DNA of 64,000 bases from Myxococcales bacterium (lineage in GTDB: Bacteria; Myxococcota_A; Bradymonadia; UBA7976; UBA1532). The stretch spans positions 696,001 through 760,000 of the forward strand of contig JACKDP010000002.1 in NCBI GenBank assembly GCA_020633435.1, given 5' to 3'. Positions 10,257-19,173 of this stretch are shown here, in pieces. Both the position numbers and the translations under genes were made by a program. Every line of letters starts with the position of its first letter. Position 1 is the first letter of the stretch. Under the pieces are notes generated by a model, which did not search any database, was not told the DNA's origin, and worked only from the letters and a program-made list of their open reading frames with translations.

Positions 10257-12104
10257 CTAGAACTCCATCCGGATCTGCTCCTGCCGCCCCGCCGTCAGCG
10301 AGACGGTCGCGGTGCGGACGCGGTTGGTGGCGTCGCTCACCGTGATGGCGAGGTGGTGGCTCTGGGTGGTCATGGGGACGCGGATGTCCTTGTTGACGTG
10401 GCCGAGCAGCGTGCCGTCGCTGCGCAGCACCACCGCCTCGACGTTGGAGGCCACCCGCAGGTAGGCGGGCTTCCAGCGGCACCGGTGGTAGACCGTGGGC
10501 GACCGCGTCGCGTCGGCGGCGATGGCCACCGTGTGCACGTCCACCTCGCACGCGGGGCTGCGGAACTCGACCTGGTACTTGCGGCCGGTCTGCAGGGCGA
10601 GGCCGCCGCGGCTCTCCAGCAGCGCGATGAAGCCCTGGGAGACGCCATCCACGAAGACCTCGGCCGCCTTCAGCTCGCCCCCGACGGCCACCGTGATGGG
10701 GCGCGACGCCACCTCCGGCACCGCGGCGTCCACCCGGACCACCGGGCGACGCACGACGACCGGCCGGCGCACCCGGGCGTCGGGCCGGCCGGCGTCGGGG
10801 ACGCCCGCGTCCTCGGGGGGTGGCGGCGGCGGGCGGGACGCCATGCTGGGCGGGGCGGCCGTCGGCGGCGCCGCGGTCACGGGCGCCGCCGGCACCGGGC
10901 TGACGGGGGCCACGGCGCGGGCCGCGGCGACCAGGCCACCGACGGCGGGGGCCAGGGGCGGGCCGAAGAGGCCGGCGCGCTGGGCCAGGAGCACCCCCGC
11001 CCCGACGACCAGGCCCAGGAAGACCGCCGCCGCCAGCAGCCGGACGGCGCGCCCCTGGCGCTGGCCCCGCTCGATGCGGCGCAGCAGCGACCGCGCCGTC
11101 TCCTGGTGCTCGTCCAGCGTCAGGACGCGATCGAGGTAGTCGAGGGCCCGCCCCGTCTGCCGATCCGCCCAGGCGCGCTCGGCCAGCGCCAGGTAGGCCG
11201 GCACCAGCCGGGCCGGCAGCCGATCCTGGAAGATCTCGGGATCCTTGAGGAAAGCGACGAGCTCGGCCCCGGCGTCCGTGAGGCCCGCCTCGTCCAGCAG
11301 GCCGCGCAGCGCCTCCGCGACGGCCCCGGCCGTGGGCGGTCGATCCTCGGGATCGTGGGCCATGCAGCGCTCGATGAGGCGGGCGATGGCCCGACCCGCC
11401 TGGGGGCGGCGGGTGAGGACGGGATCGAAGCGGCACTCCGCGATGCGGCGGAAGAGCGCGGCCGGGTTCGGCCCGGCGAAGGGCAGCACGCCGCAGACCA
11501 GCCAGTACAGCACGGTGCCCAGGCTGAAGAGATCGGACCGGGCCGAGATCTCCTCGCCCTCCACCACCTCGGGGGCCATGTGCGCGGGCGAGCCGAGCAT
11601 CGTGCCGGTGGCCGTGAGCGTCTCCTGATCCACCATCTGCGCGATGCCGAAGTCCATCAGCACCGGCGTCCCGTCCGGGCGCAGCATGATGTTCTCGGGC
11701 TTCACGTCGCGGTGGACGATGCCCGCGGCGTGGGCGTGCTGCAGGGCCTCCAGCACCGGCACCATCAGCAGCGCGGCGGCCTCGGCGTGCCGGATGGGGT
11801 GCTCGTCCACGAACTGCCGCAGCGTCGGCCCGTCGATGTACTCGGTGACGATGTACGCCTGCTCGCTATCGCTCGGGGCGTAGTCGTACACTTCGACGAT
11901 GTTCGGGTGCTGCAGCCGGGCGACGGCCTTCGCCTCCCGCGTGAAGCGGGCGCGGCTCTCATCCCGGTCGGCCAGGTGCGGGTGCAGGACCTTGACGGCG
12001 ACGGGCCGTTCGAGCGCAGGATCACGGGCTCGATACACGACGGACATCCCGCCGCGGCCGAGCTCGGCCTGTACCTCATATCGACCGAAGCGCTTGTCCG
12101 CCAT
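10257..12104 (-). CDS. Membrane Ser/Thr protein kinase with PEGA-like domain
   Basis: This 615-residue Hanks-type kinase has a glycine loop (LGRGGMSVVYRA), catalytic Lys in VAVKVLHP, catalytic loop HRDVKPEN (about residue 126), DFG (about 150) and APEVVEG activation-segment end, so all key residues are present. The kinase domain spans about 8-265. It is followed by a helical region, one transmembrane helix (about 355-375, LLAAAVFLGLVVGAG) and a Pro/Ala linker. The extracytoplasmic part holds a PEGA-like beta domain (about 470-545, VFVDGVSQGF). It likely senses an envelope signal and phosphorylates cytoplasmic targets. The FHA protein encoded downstream on the same strand is a natural candidate reader. 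Only 47 bases separate it from a divergent glycosyltransferase gene. Confidence 0.94.
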   Translation of the reverse strand: MADKRFGRYEVQAELGRGGMSVVYRARDPALERPVAVKVLHPHLADRDESRARFTREAKAVARLQHPNIVEVYDYAPSDSEQAYIVTEYIDGPTLRQFVDEHPIRHAEAAALLMVPVLEALQHAHAAGIVHRDVKPENIMLRPDGTPVLMDFGIAQMVDQETLTATGTMLGSPAHMAPEVVEGEEISARSDLFSLGTVLYWLVCGVLPFAGPNPAALFRRIAECRFDPVLTRRPQAGRAIARLIERCMAHDPEDRPPTAGAVAEALRGLLDEAGLTDAGAELVAFLKDPEIFQDRLPARLVPAYLALAERAWADRQTGRALDYLDRVLTLDEHQETARSLLRRIERGQRQGRAVRLLAAAVFLGLVVGAGVLLAQRAGLFGPPLAPAVGGLVAAARAVAPVSPVPAAPVTAAPPTAAPPSMASRPPPPPPEDAGVPDAGRPDARVRRPVVVRRPVVRVDAAVPEVASRPITVAVGGELKAAEVFVDGVSQGFIALLESRGGLALQTGRKYQVEFRSPACEVDVHTVAIAADATRSPTVYHRCRWKPAYLRVASNVEAVVLRSDGTLLGHVNKDIRVPMTTQSHHLAITVSDATNRVRTATVSLTAGRQEQIRMEF

Positions 12105-12151
12105 GCCGAAAACGAGTCTACGCGCGCGAGCGCCGAAGCGGTAGGTGCAAG

Positions 12152-13045
12152 GTGTTGCACTCCCCCGTGGCGGGCGTCGCGGCCGGCGGCCCCGGCCTGA
12201 CGCTGGTGGACGCCGTGGCCCGTGAGCGCGCCGGGGGCGTCGAGCGGTACGGCGCCTGGCTGCAGGCGGCCCTCGCGGCCCGCGACCTCACCGGCGGGCC
12301 CACGTTCGCCCTCAAGGCCCGCTCCGGCGCCGAGATCGTCCGGACCGGCGATGGCGTGAGCGCCGCGTGGGTCGCCGCGACGGGTCGGTCTGCCTGGCGC
12401 TGGCGACGCCACGTCGCCCGGGAGCGCGCCGCCGTCCTCGCCGCCCGGCGGGTCATCGCCCTCTCCCCCATGGTCGCCGCCGAGCTCGCCGCCCACTACG
12501 GCCGCGCCGACGCGACCGTCCTGCTCAACCCCCTGCTCGGCCCGCCGCCGCCGCCCAGCCCGGTCACGGCCGGCGCCCTCGTCTTCGTGGGCCACGGCTT
12601 CCACCGCAAGGGCCTGGACGCGTGGCTCGCGGCGCTCGCGGCGCTGCCCGACCGCGCCGGCCACGTCGTCGGCGACGACGCCCACCCCGGCCGCTGGCGG
12701 CGCCTGGCTCGACGCCACAACCTGCTGGATCGCTTGACGTTTCACGGCGCCGTCGACGCCGGCCCCCTCATCGCCGGGGCGGCCGTCCTGGTCCACCCGG
12801 CCCGCTACGAGCCCTACGGCAACGTCGTGGCGGAGGCCGTCGCCGCGGGGGTGCCCGCCGTCGCCAGCGCGGCCACCGGCGCGGCCTGCCTGCTGCACCC
12901 CGACCACGTCTGGCCACCGACGACGGGCGTCGACGGCCTGCTCGATCGCGTGCGCCTCGCGCTGGCCGCCCCCCGCCCCCCGCGCCAGACGCCGCCCTCG
13001 GCCGACGACCACCTGGACGCCTTGCTGGCCGTGGCGCGCCGATGA
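12152..13045 (+). CDS. GT4 family glycosyltransferase
   Basis: The 297-residue protein begins at GTG 12152, and no clear ribosome-binding site was found. GT-B fold features are present: AGGVERYGAW near the N terminus, GHGFHRKGLDAWL in the middle and the donor-binding segment RYEPYGNVVAEAVAAG, which fits the E-x7-E motif. The beginning is short for the family (usually 350 or more residues), with little of the first Rossmann strand. The start or the sequence upstream may therefore be misjudged. It overlaps the next gene by four bases (ATGA), and that gene is a GT9 enzyme. A sugar-transfer step in lipopolysaccharide core or another surface glycan is inferred. The sugar and the acceptor are unknown. 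Confidence 0.82.
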   Translation: MLHSPVAGVAAGGPGLTLVDAVARERAGGVERYGAWLQAALAARDLTGGPTFALKARSGAEIVRTGDGVSAAWVAATGRSAWRWRRHVARERAAVLAARRVIALSPMVAAELAAHYGRADATVLLNPLLGPPPPPSPVTAGALVFVGHGFHRKGLDAWLAALAALPDRAGHVVGDDAHPGRWRRLARRHNLLDRLTFHGAVDAGPLIAGAAVLVHPARYEPYGNVVAEAVAAGVPAVASAATGAACLLHPDHVWPPTTGVDGLLDRVRLALAAPRPPRQTPPSADDHLDALLAVARR

Positions 13046-14022
13046 GGGCCGTGGTCATCAGCACCGCCTTCCTGGGCGACGTGATCTTCACGGCCCCCCT
13101 GGTGGACAACCTGCTGGCCGCGGGCTTCGCCGTCGACCTGGTGGCCCGACCGGGGTACGGCGAGCTGCTGGCCACGCGCCCGGGGGTGACGCCCCTGCCC
13201 TTCGACAAGCGCGGCGCCGACGCCGGCCTCGCCGGGCTGCTGCGCCTGGGCGCCCGGCTGCGCGCCCGCCGACCCGGGCTCGTCCTGGGCGCCCACCCCT
13301 CCACCCGCAGCGGCCTCCTCGCGGCCCTCACCGGCGCCCCGCGGCGCCTGGGCTGGGGCCCGGTCGGCTACCACCAGCGGGTCCCGCGCGGCCCGCGCTT
13401 CGTCGAGGACGCCCGGGCGCTGGGCGTCGCGGCGGGCATCCCCGACGTCGTGGCGCGGCCCGGTCGACGTCCTGGGCCCGCCGCCCCGGGGCTGCCCGCC
13501 GGCGCCCCCATCGCCCTCGTCCCGGGCAGCCGCGTCGCGACGAAGCGGTGGCCGACCGCCCACTGGCGGACCCTCGCCGCCGGCCTCCGCGCCGCTGGCC
13601 ACCCGGTCTGCTGGCTGGGCGGCCCCGGCGAGGCCGGCCTGGCCGCCGACGACGGCCCCGGCGTCTTCGACGCGACGCTGCCCGCGACCGCCGCGCTCCT
13701 GGCCCGCTGCGCCGCCGCCGTCGGGGGCGACTCGGGGCTCCTGCACCTGGCCCGCGCGGTGGGCACGCCCGTCGTCATGCTCTTCGGGCCGACCGGCAGC
13801 GCCCCCCACCCTGCCGACCCCGGACGCCTGGACGTGGAGCGCGCCGACCTGCCCTGCCGGCCCTGCTCGCCCCACGGCCCCCCCCGCTGCCCGCTCGGCC
13901 ACCACGCCTGCCTCGCGGAGGTGCTTCCCGCGACGGTGCTCGCTGCGGTAGAAACGGTGCTGCACACGCCCGACCGGCTCGGGCGCACGGAGGTGGGATG
14001 GCCGACGGCAAGCAGATCCTGA
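13042..14022 (+). CDS. GT9 family (heptosyltransferase-like) glycosyltransferase
   Basis: This 326-residue protein starts at the ATG overlapping the previous stop. Family GT9 features include the N-terminal STAFLGDVIFTAPLV, the central nucleotide-sugar segment LVPGSRVATKRWP and the C-terminal GGDSGLLHLARAVGTPVVML. The late CRPC...C...C cysteine pattern is typical of heptosyltransferase II-like proteins. In Gram-negative bacteria this family adds heptose to the LPS inner core at the cytoplasmic face. With the overlapping GT4 gene it forms a small surface-glycan cassette. Its last 25 bases overlap the next gene, a response regulator with a good ribosome-binding site. The sugar specificity is inferred from family only. 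Confidence 0.9.
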   Translation: MRAVVISTAFLGDVIFTAPLVDNLLAAGFAVDLVARPGYGELLATRPGVTPLPFDKRGADAGLAGLLRLGARLRARRPGLVLGAHPSTRSGLLAALTGAPRRLGWGPVGYHQRVPRGPRFVEDARALGVAAGIPDVVARPGRRPGPAAPGLPAGAPIALVPGSRVATKRWPTAHWRTLAAGLRAAGHPVCWLGGPGEAGLAADDGPGVFDATLPATAALLARCAAAVGGDSGLLHLARAVGTPVVMLFGPTGSAPHPADPGRLDVERADLPCRPCSPHGPPRCPLGHHACLAEVLPATVLAAVETVLHTPDRLGRTEVGWPTASRS

Positions 14023-14393
14023 TCATCGAGGACGACGCCAGCGTCCGGCAGCTCGTGAGCCGCCTGCTCACCAAGTCGGGCTACGCCTGCACCACGGCGA
14101 CGGACGGCCTCGACGGCCTGCGCGCCCTTGAGGTGGCCATCCCCGATCTGATCATCCTCGACGTGCTGATGCCGGAGCTGGACGGGCTCACGTTCGTGAA
14201 AGCCCTGAAAACTCAAAGGGATACGAAGCCCATCCCGGTCATCTTCCTGACGGCGAAGAGCGATCCGCTGTCGATGATCGAGGGCATCAACGTGGGGGCG
14301 AAGTTCTACGTGACCAAGCCCTTCCAGTCCGAGGACCTGCTGGCCAAGGTCAACAAGGTGCTGGGCGAGCGGGCGGGCCACCGCCTCGGCTGA
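13998..14393 (+). CDS. Single-domain response regulator
   Basis: The 131-residue protein is essentially one receiver domain: acidic pair IEDD (residues 9-12), phospho-acceptor Asp in LIILDVLMPELDG (about 55), the Thr of FLTAK and the conserved Lys in VTKPFQ. It has no output domain, so it would act by protein contact, as CheY or Spo0F do. It starts inside the GT9 gene (25-base overlap). GGAGGT lies three bases before its ATG, a tight but strong ribosome-binding site. No histidine kinase is encoded nearby, so it is an orphan regulator whose partner lies elsewhere. It ends nine bases before the convergent OmpA-like gene. Confidence 0.93.
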   Translation: MADGKQILIIEDDASVRQLVSRLLTKSGYACTTATDGLDGLRALEVAIPDLIILDVLMPELDGLTFVKALKTQRDTKPIPVIFLTAKSDPLSMIEGINVGAKFYVTKPFQSEDLLAKVNKVLGERAGHRLG

Positions 14394-14402
14394 TCGCCCG
14401 CG

Positions 14403-15560
14403 CTAGGGCGATGGCGCGGGGGCCGCCGGGCCGGGGGCCGTCGGGACGGGCACCACGGGCCGCACGAAGATGACCTCCACGCGCCGGTTGCGCGCGCGTC
14501 CCTCCCGGCTGCCGTTGTCGGCGATGGGCTCCTGATCCCCCTTCCCCACGGGCGTGATGCGGTCGGCGGCCACCCCGGCGGCCTGGAGCGCGGCGCTCAC
14601 GACGTGGGCCCGCTTGTCGCTCAGGGCCAGGTTCTGGGCGGCGCGGCCCCGGTTGTCGGAGTGGCCCTCGATGACCAGCCGGAAGCGCGGGTGGCTGCGA
14701 GCCAGGTCGGCGAGGCGCTGCACCGGGCCGGGATCGGTGAGCGTCTCGGCCGCCGGCACGAAGAGCTCGCGCATCGAGATCACCAGGCCGCGCTGCTCGA
14801 TGCGGGCGTCCGCGTGGCCGATGCGCGCCGACTCGTCCAGCAGCGCCCGCAGCTCGGCGTCGAGGTCGCGCTGGGTGGCCTCGGCCTCCCACGCCGGGCG
14901 CGCCGCCGACACCGCCGCGCCGGCGTCCGCCAGGGCCACGCTGGCCGCCTGGCTGGCCTCGGCGTAGCGGCCCTGGTTGAAGGCGTCGAAGGCGTTGGAG
15001 AGGCTCTGGCGCGCCCGGTTCAGGGGGCCGGGCGCGTGGCGGGCGGCGTCCAGCTCCTCGGCCTGCTGCAGCATCGCGGCGGCCTGCTCCACCCGCGTCT
15101 GGGCCTCGTTGGCGCGCCGCTCCTGGTGGGCCGTGCGCACGGCCTCCTCGAGCTTCTTCTGCATGGCCCGCGTGCGCTCGATGCGCTCGATGGCCCGCTC
15201 GGCGGCCTCCAGGCGCGCCGCCAACACCTGGGCCTCCTCCTGGGTCTGGGCCTGCCGCCGTGCAGCCGCGGTGGCCGCGTCGCGCAGATCCTTGGTGTGG
15301 CTGTGGGCCTCCGCCGTGCGCCAGAGGATGCGGGCGAGGCGCGTGTGGTGGAGCGACAGGGTGTCGTCCCCGTCGCGATGCGCCTTCTGGGCCGCCAGGA
15401 AGTGGCGATCGCTCTCGGCCAGCAGCGTCGGCTCGCGGTCCCGCAGCGTCGCGGCGTAGTCGGCGCGCCGGGCGTGGTCGAAGGCCACCAGCTCCACCGG
15501 GGGCGGCTGCGGGCTGCAGGCGCCGAGGGCCAGCAGCGCGGCGAGGAGCGGCCGCCTCAT
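14403..15560 (-). CDS. OmpA-family peptidoglycan-binding lipoprotein
   Basis: This 385-residue lipoprotein has the lipobox LLALGAC, a long helical, Ala/Glu/Arg-rich coiled coil (about 60-240) and a C-terminal OmpA-like domain (about 270-365). The domain shows VIEGHSDNRG, ALSDKRAHVV and EGRARNRRVEVIF, which includes the Asp and Arg that contact diaminopimelate. The protein would tether the outer membrane to peptidoglycan. It starts at the ATG overlapping the preceding stop (ATGA), so it is coupled to a periplasmic coiled-coil protein that is itself one base behind a PrkA-type kinase gene. The C-terminal tail is Pro/Ala rich. Confidence 0.92.
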   Translation of the reverse strand: MRRPLLAALLALGACSPQPPPVELVAFDHARRADYAATLRDREPTLLAESDRHFLAAQKAHRDGDDTLSLHHTRLARILWRTAEAHSHTKDLRDAATAAARRQAQTQEEAQVLAARLEAAERAIERIERTRAMQKKLEEAVRTAHQERRANEAQTRVEQAAAMLQQAEELDAARHAPGPLNRARQSLSNAFDAFNQGRYAEASQAASVALADAGAAVSAARPAWEAEATQRDLDAELRALLDESARIGHADARIEQRGLVISMRELFVPAAETLTDPGPVQRLADLARSHPRFRLVIEGHSDNRGRAAQNLALSDKRAHVVSAALQAAGVAADRITPVGKGDQEPIADNGSREGRARNRRVEVIFVRPVVPVPTAPGPAAPAPSP

Positions 15561-16003
15561 GGCGTGGTGCCCGGCGCCACGGGGGCCTCTTGCAGCTCGA
15601 GCTGCCGCAGCATCCGCTCGCGCTCTTCGGCCTTGCGGCGGATGGCCTGGACGTCGCGCTCCGCGCCGTCCGCCTCGTTGCGGGCCGCCCGCTCCGCCAC
15701 GTCGGCCCGCCGGCGGTCGACCAGGGCCTCCACCAGCGCCGCCTGCGCCCGCACGCGATCCAGGCTGCGCGCGACGGCGTCGGCCTCGCCCGCGTCGAGC
15801 AGCCCCTGGGCCTCGGCGATCCAGGCCCGGAGGGTGCCCACCTCGTCGGCGATGGCGTCCCCCTCCACCAGCTTCTCGAGCTCGGCGGCCCGCAGGGTGT
15901 ACTGGCCGATCTCCTCGCGCGGCGAGGCCGCGGCCACGGAGGCGGCCAGCAGCGCGGCCAGGAGCGCCGCGCCGAGGCGGCCGCGGGGTGCGCGTGCCAC
16001 CAC
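15557..16003 (-). CDS. Small exported coiled-coil protein
   Basis: This 148-residue protein starts at GTG 16003, one base after the PrkA-type gene stop. A signal peptide (LGAALLAALLAASVAAA, about 10-26) precedes an almost entirely helical, charged region (REEIGQYTLRAAELEKLVEG onward) that probably forms a periplasmic coiled coil. There are no cysteines and no catalytic motif. It sits between PrkA and an OmpA-like lipoprotein whose stalk is also coiled coil. A structural partner of that lipoprotein is plausible but unproven. Confidence 0.75.
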   Translation of the reverse strand: MVARAPRGRLGAALLAALLAASVAAASPREEIGQYTLRAAELEKLVEGDAIADEVGTLRAWIAEAQGLLDAGEADAVARSLDRVRAQAALVEALVDRRRADVAERAARNEADGAERDVQAIRRKAEERERMLRQLELQEAPVAPGTTP

Positions 16004-16004
16004 G

Positions 16005-18236
16005 TCAGGCCTCCGTCGGCCGCTCCTTCAGCAGGAACGAGATGGCCTCGGTGATCGAGGCGCGGTCGTGGCCATGCTCCGTCTCGAGCCGGCGCAGGGT
16101 GTCGACGGCGCGCTGCCGCGCCTCGGGCTCCAGCCGCTCCCCGCCGTCCAGCAGCACGACCAGGATGTCTCGCTTCACGAGGTCGGCCTGGCGCCGCTTC
16201 TCCTCGTAGAAGGAGTCGTTCAGCCGGGTGATGCGGTCGGCGAAGATCTCGCCGAAGTCGAGGGCCGCGTCGGGATTCTCCATGCGCCACGCGGCGATGC
16301 GGTGCATGATCCCCGTGCGGAAGTCCTCGGCGTCCTTGCCCTCGGCCCCCAGCCTCGCCTCGAGATCGGCCATGAACCGGGTGTCGGCCTCCTCGTACTG
16401 GCCGGTCATCGGGTTCAGGCGCTTCTCCCGCCGGACGGCGTGCGTCACATGGTCGATGTAGCGCGTGAAGAGCTCCCCGGTGGCCACATCGTCCACCAGG
16501 CCCATGGCCCGGAAGAGCTCCTCCTCCAGCCGATCCAGGTACCAGTCCTTCACCGCGGCGATGAACTTCTCAGGCTGGTAGTAGGGGCCGTCGGGCTTCA
16601 GGCGCAGGAACTCGTAGACGGACTTCTGCCGGCACAGATCCCGCAGCTCGTCGAAGAGGCTCACGGGCGAGAGGCAGGCATGCCCCGTCCGGCGAGCGGC
16701 CCCCAGCAGGACGGCCTGGATCTCCCGCGCGCTGGCGCCGTAGCGGCCCTCGTACTCCTCCGCGGCCCGGTGCTCCCGGAAGAGATCCGGCAGGTTGGCC
16801 ACCAGGGCGTTGGCGGTGTCGCGGGGCAGGCCCTTGGGCGCCACGCCACGGGCGTAGAGCTCGGCCTTCTCGATGGGCGAGAGCTTGCCGTACGCCTTGC
16901 GCAGATCCGTGTCCATGCCCTCGGTGGCTGGCCGGGCCAGCCGCGTGAGCACGGCCCAGAGGGCGGCGACGGCCTCGGTGTGCGGCGCCACCGTCGTCAG
17001 CAGACGGCTCTCGCGGAGCTGCTCGGCGTACAGCGCCTGCTCGACCCGGTAGTCCGTCTGGTAGGGCACCTGGACGAGCTCGATGCGGCCCTTGAAGCTC
17101 GCGAAGTCCGGGATCTCCTGAAAAGCCTGCAAATGCCCGGCGTTGCAGCTGCCAATCAGGATGGCGTCCATGTAGAGCGTCATCGTGTCGAGGCGGACGG
17201 TGCCGTTCTCGCAGGTGGACAGCAGGTACTTGAAGGCCTCGATGGGCCGCTTGAGCAGGTCGTTGAACTCGACCACCCCGCGGTTGCCATCGACGAGATC
17301 CCCCATGGGCTCGAAGAGCGTGACGTTGTGCAGGCTCGGCGGCAGCGAGGCGAGGCTGCGGTCCGCGGTGACCTGCCGCACCGTCGCGTCCGCCCGGAGC
17401 TGGGGATCGATGGTGACGGCCGCCTGCCGGTACCGGCGCGAGATGGTGAACCGCTCCACCTGGACGTGCTTGAGCACCTCCGCCAGGTCGCCGCGGTAGG
17501 CCCGCAGCAGGGCGTCATGGATCTGGCGCGCCTTCGGGGAGAGCTCCCCCTCGGTCAGGCTCTTGGGCAGCGCGGCCCCCGGCCCCAGCAGCGAGCGCAG
17601 CAGGTCGATGCGGGCGGCGCGCGGCAGCAGCAGCAGCGGGTGATCCCGCGTCTCGGTGCGCAGCCGGGCGTCCACCTCGCCCTCGGCCAGGTGGGCGAAG
17701 CTGTCGAGGGCGTCCAGGGCGCGGCGGCCGCCGAACCCGATGTTGCCCCGCTCCATCCGCGCAGACGGGAAGACCCAGTTGAAGGTGTACAGCGCCCCCT
17801 CGGGCTGCAGGCTGTAGTCCTCCAGGCCGCGCATGATGCAGGCGATCATGCTCGACTTGGCGCTGCCGTTGGGGCCGTGCAGCAAGATGAGCTTGTTCAC
17901 CCGCCCGGCCCGCACGAAGTCGGTGAGCAGGCCATAGATGGCCGCCTGCACCGGCTCGTGGCCCACCAGCCGATCGCGCCCGCCGTCAAACGGGGCGTCG
18001 AACAGGTGGTAGCGGGTGAAGGTGCCGTAGGGCCGCTTCACCACCGACGTGCCGTAGTAGTCGAAGGCGTCGCGGATGTAGCGGGCGGCGTCCCGCGCCT
18101 GGGCGGCGGGATCGGCGGCGACGACCGCGAGGTACTCGGCGAAGCTGAGGAGCGACTTGTGGGCGACGAAGCGCTCACGGGTCCGCTCGACGACGTCGCC
18201 GAGCAGAGCGCGCGGATCGGGCGTAGGCTCGGTCAC
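16005..18236 (-). CDS. prkA: PrkA-family AAA+/serine protein kinase
   Basis: The 743-residue protein (GTG start) matches the PrkA/YeaG family in length and layout: an N-terminal PrkA AAA domain with Walker A HGPNGSAKSS (about residue 120) and a C-terminal kinase-like domain. Family hallmarks include the segments FTRYHLFD, MDAILIGSCNAGHL, YQTDYRVEQALY and YIDHV. In other bacteria PrkA is linked to stationary-phase or nitrogen-starvation responses and to sporulation. Its usual companions, a DUF444 protein (YeaH) and SpoVR, are absent here. Instead it leads into a coiled-coil periplasmic protein and an OmpA lipoprotein, separated by one base and then an ATGA overlap. That suggests a distinct envelope-linked operon. 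Confidence 0.92.
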   Translation of the reverse strand: MTEPTPDPRALLGDVVERTRERFVAHKSLLSFAEYLAVVAADPAAQARDAARYIRDAFDYYGTSVVKRPYGTFTRYHLFDAPFDGGRDRLVGHEPVQAAIYGLLTDFVRAGRVNKLILLHGPNGSAKSSMIACIMRGLEDYSLQPEGALYTFNWVFPSARMERGNIGFGGRRALDALDSFAHLAEGEVDARLRTETRDHPLLLLPRAARIDLLRSLLGPGAALPKSLTEGELSPKARQIHDALLRAYRGDLAEVLKHVQVERFTISRRYRQAAVTIDPQLRADATVRQVTADRSLASLPPSLHNVTLFEPMGDLVDGNRGVVEFNDLLKRPIEAFKYLLSTCENGTVRLDTMTLYMDAILIGSCNAGHLQAFQEIPDFASFKGRIELVQVPYQTDYRVEQALYAEQLRESRLLTTVAPHTEAVAALWAVLTRLARPATEGMDTDLRKAYGKLSPIEKAELYARGVAPKGLPRDTANALVANLPDLFREHRAAEEYEGRYGASAREIQAVLLGAARRTGHACLSPVSLFDELRDLCRQKSVYEFLRLKPDGPYYQPEKFIAAVKDWYLDRLEEELFRAMGLVDDVATGELFTRYIDHVTHAVRREKRLNPMTGQYEEADTRFMADLEARLGAEGKDAEDFRTGIMHRIAAWRMENPDAALDFGEIFADRITRLNDSFYEEKRRQADLVKRDILVVLLDGGERLEPEARQRAVDTLRRLETEHGHDRASITEAISFLLKERPTEA

Positions 18237-18273
18237 GGGGGCTGCCCCTGGTCAGGGTGGCGGGTCCGGGGGG

Positions 18274-18759
18274 CTACTTGACCTCGACGGCCCAGGCCAC
18301 CTTCTCGTCGCGAATCAGCTTGCAGGTCCGGTCGTTGCACACGCTGAAGCTGGCCGCGCCGGCCAGATCCACCTTGCCCGCAGCGTCGGCCTTGAAGGGC
18401 ACGGAGAAGCGCAGGGCCTCCTGGGTGACCTCGGCGTCCTCGGGGCCCAGCTCGGCCTTGGCGAGGGTGCCGCCGGTGCAGCTCAGGTCCTTCACGCGCG
18501 ACGGGAACTCGGCGTTCATGTGGAAGCCGGGGGCCGCGGTGACCTCGATGATGCTCTTGGCGTCCTCGCCGGCCTTGGCCTCGGCGGGGAGCACGCGCAC
18601 GGTGTACTCGGCGGCGGCGGGGGCCTCCGAGGCGGGGGCGGCGGCGGCCGAAGCCGGGGCCGCCGCGGACGCGGGGGCGGCCGCGGGATCAGCGACGCTC
18701 TGGCCACAGGCGAAGGCCGAGGCGACACAGGCGAGCACGGTCAGGACGGGGCGCTTCAT
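18274..18759 (-). CDS. DsbD N-terminal-domain-like lipoprotein
   Basis: The 161-residue protein starts at ATG 18759, with GAGG seven bases upstream. Two upstream in-frame ATGs have weaker contexts. Its signal ends SAFAC, a plausible lipobox. An Ala/Pro-rich linker (about 25-55) is followed by an Ig-like domain with GFHMNAEFPSRVKDL and a C-terminal CNDRTC pair. This layout resembles the periplasmic alpha domain of DsbD, which accepts electrons through a Cys pair. No DsbD transmembrane part is present. A redox-active thiol carrier is therefore possible but inferred from the Cys pair and fold only. Confidence 0.72.
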   Translation of the reverse strand: MKRPVLTVLACVASAFACGQSVADPAAAPASAAAPASAAAAPASEAPAAAEYTVRVLPAEAKAGEDAKSIIEVTAAPGFHMNAEFPSRVKDLSCTGGTLAKAELGPEDAEVTQEALRFSVPFKADAAGKVDLAGAASFSVCNDRTCKLIRDEKVAWAVEVK

Positions 18760-18855
18760 GGGGAACCTCATGGCGTCGGTCGACGGTCCGGGTTTAGCAC
18801 CCGGGTCCGGCGAATGCAATCGGCGGCCCGGCGCCCCGCATTCCCGGGGGCCGCG

Positions 18856-19173
18856 TCAGACGAGCCCTGCGCAGGCCAGCAGGAAGTACAGCACGAAGCA
18901 GGCGACGGTGGCCGTGGGCAGGGCCAGGCCCACGACCAGCAGCGTCGCCAGCCAGGCGGGCGCCCGGCGGGCCGCCGCCGCCGCCAGCCAGGCGGCCGCC
19001 CCCGCCCCCGCCGCGCCGTAGAGGCCGAGGCCGACGTAGGCGGTCGGCAGGTCCGTCGCCGGTTCGGGCGTGGCCCCGGGTCCGAAGCTGCCTGTCCAGA
19101 GGGTCGGCAGGGCCAGGGCCGCGATGACCTGCACCACCACCACCACGACCGCCGGCGGGAGGAGGGCTCTCAC
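18856..19173 (-). CDS. Three-helix membrane protein coupled to caspase-like gene
   Basis: This 105-residue protein begins at GTG 19173, whose last two bases form part of the upstream gene's stop (GTGA). It is mostly hydrophobic, with three predicted helices: about 5-25 (LLPPAVVVVVVQVIAALAL), about 45-65 (AYVGLGLYGAAGAGAAAWL) and about 75-103 (ATLLVVGLALPTATVACFVL). No soluble domain is present. The overlap implies coupled synthesis with the caspase/CHAT-like protein, so it may anchor, hold or transport for it. No family is recognised. It can be overlooked because it sits inside a longer shadow frame. Confidence 0.68.
   Translation of the reverse strand: MRALLPPAVVVVVVQVIAALALPTLWTGSFGPGATPEPATDLPTAYVGLGLYGAAGAGAAAWLAAAAARRAPAWLATLLVVGLALPTATVACFVLYFLLACAGLV

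Noticed and set aside
14604..18281. A 1225-codon open frame on the plus strand opposite the PrkA/OmpA operon
   Set aside because: It is rich in Gly, Arg, His and Val without domains and mirrors the codon bias of the minus-strand genes, which have clear families.
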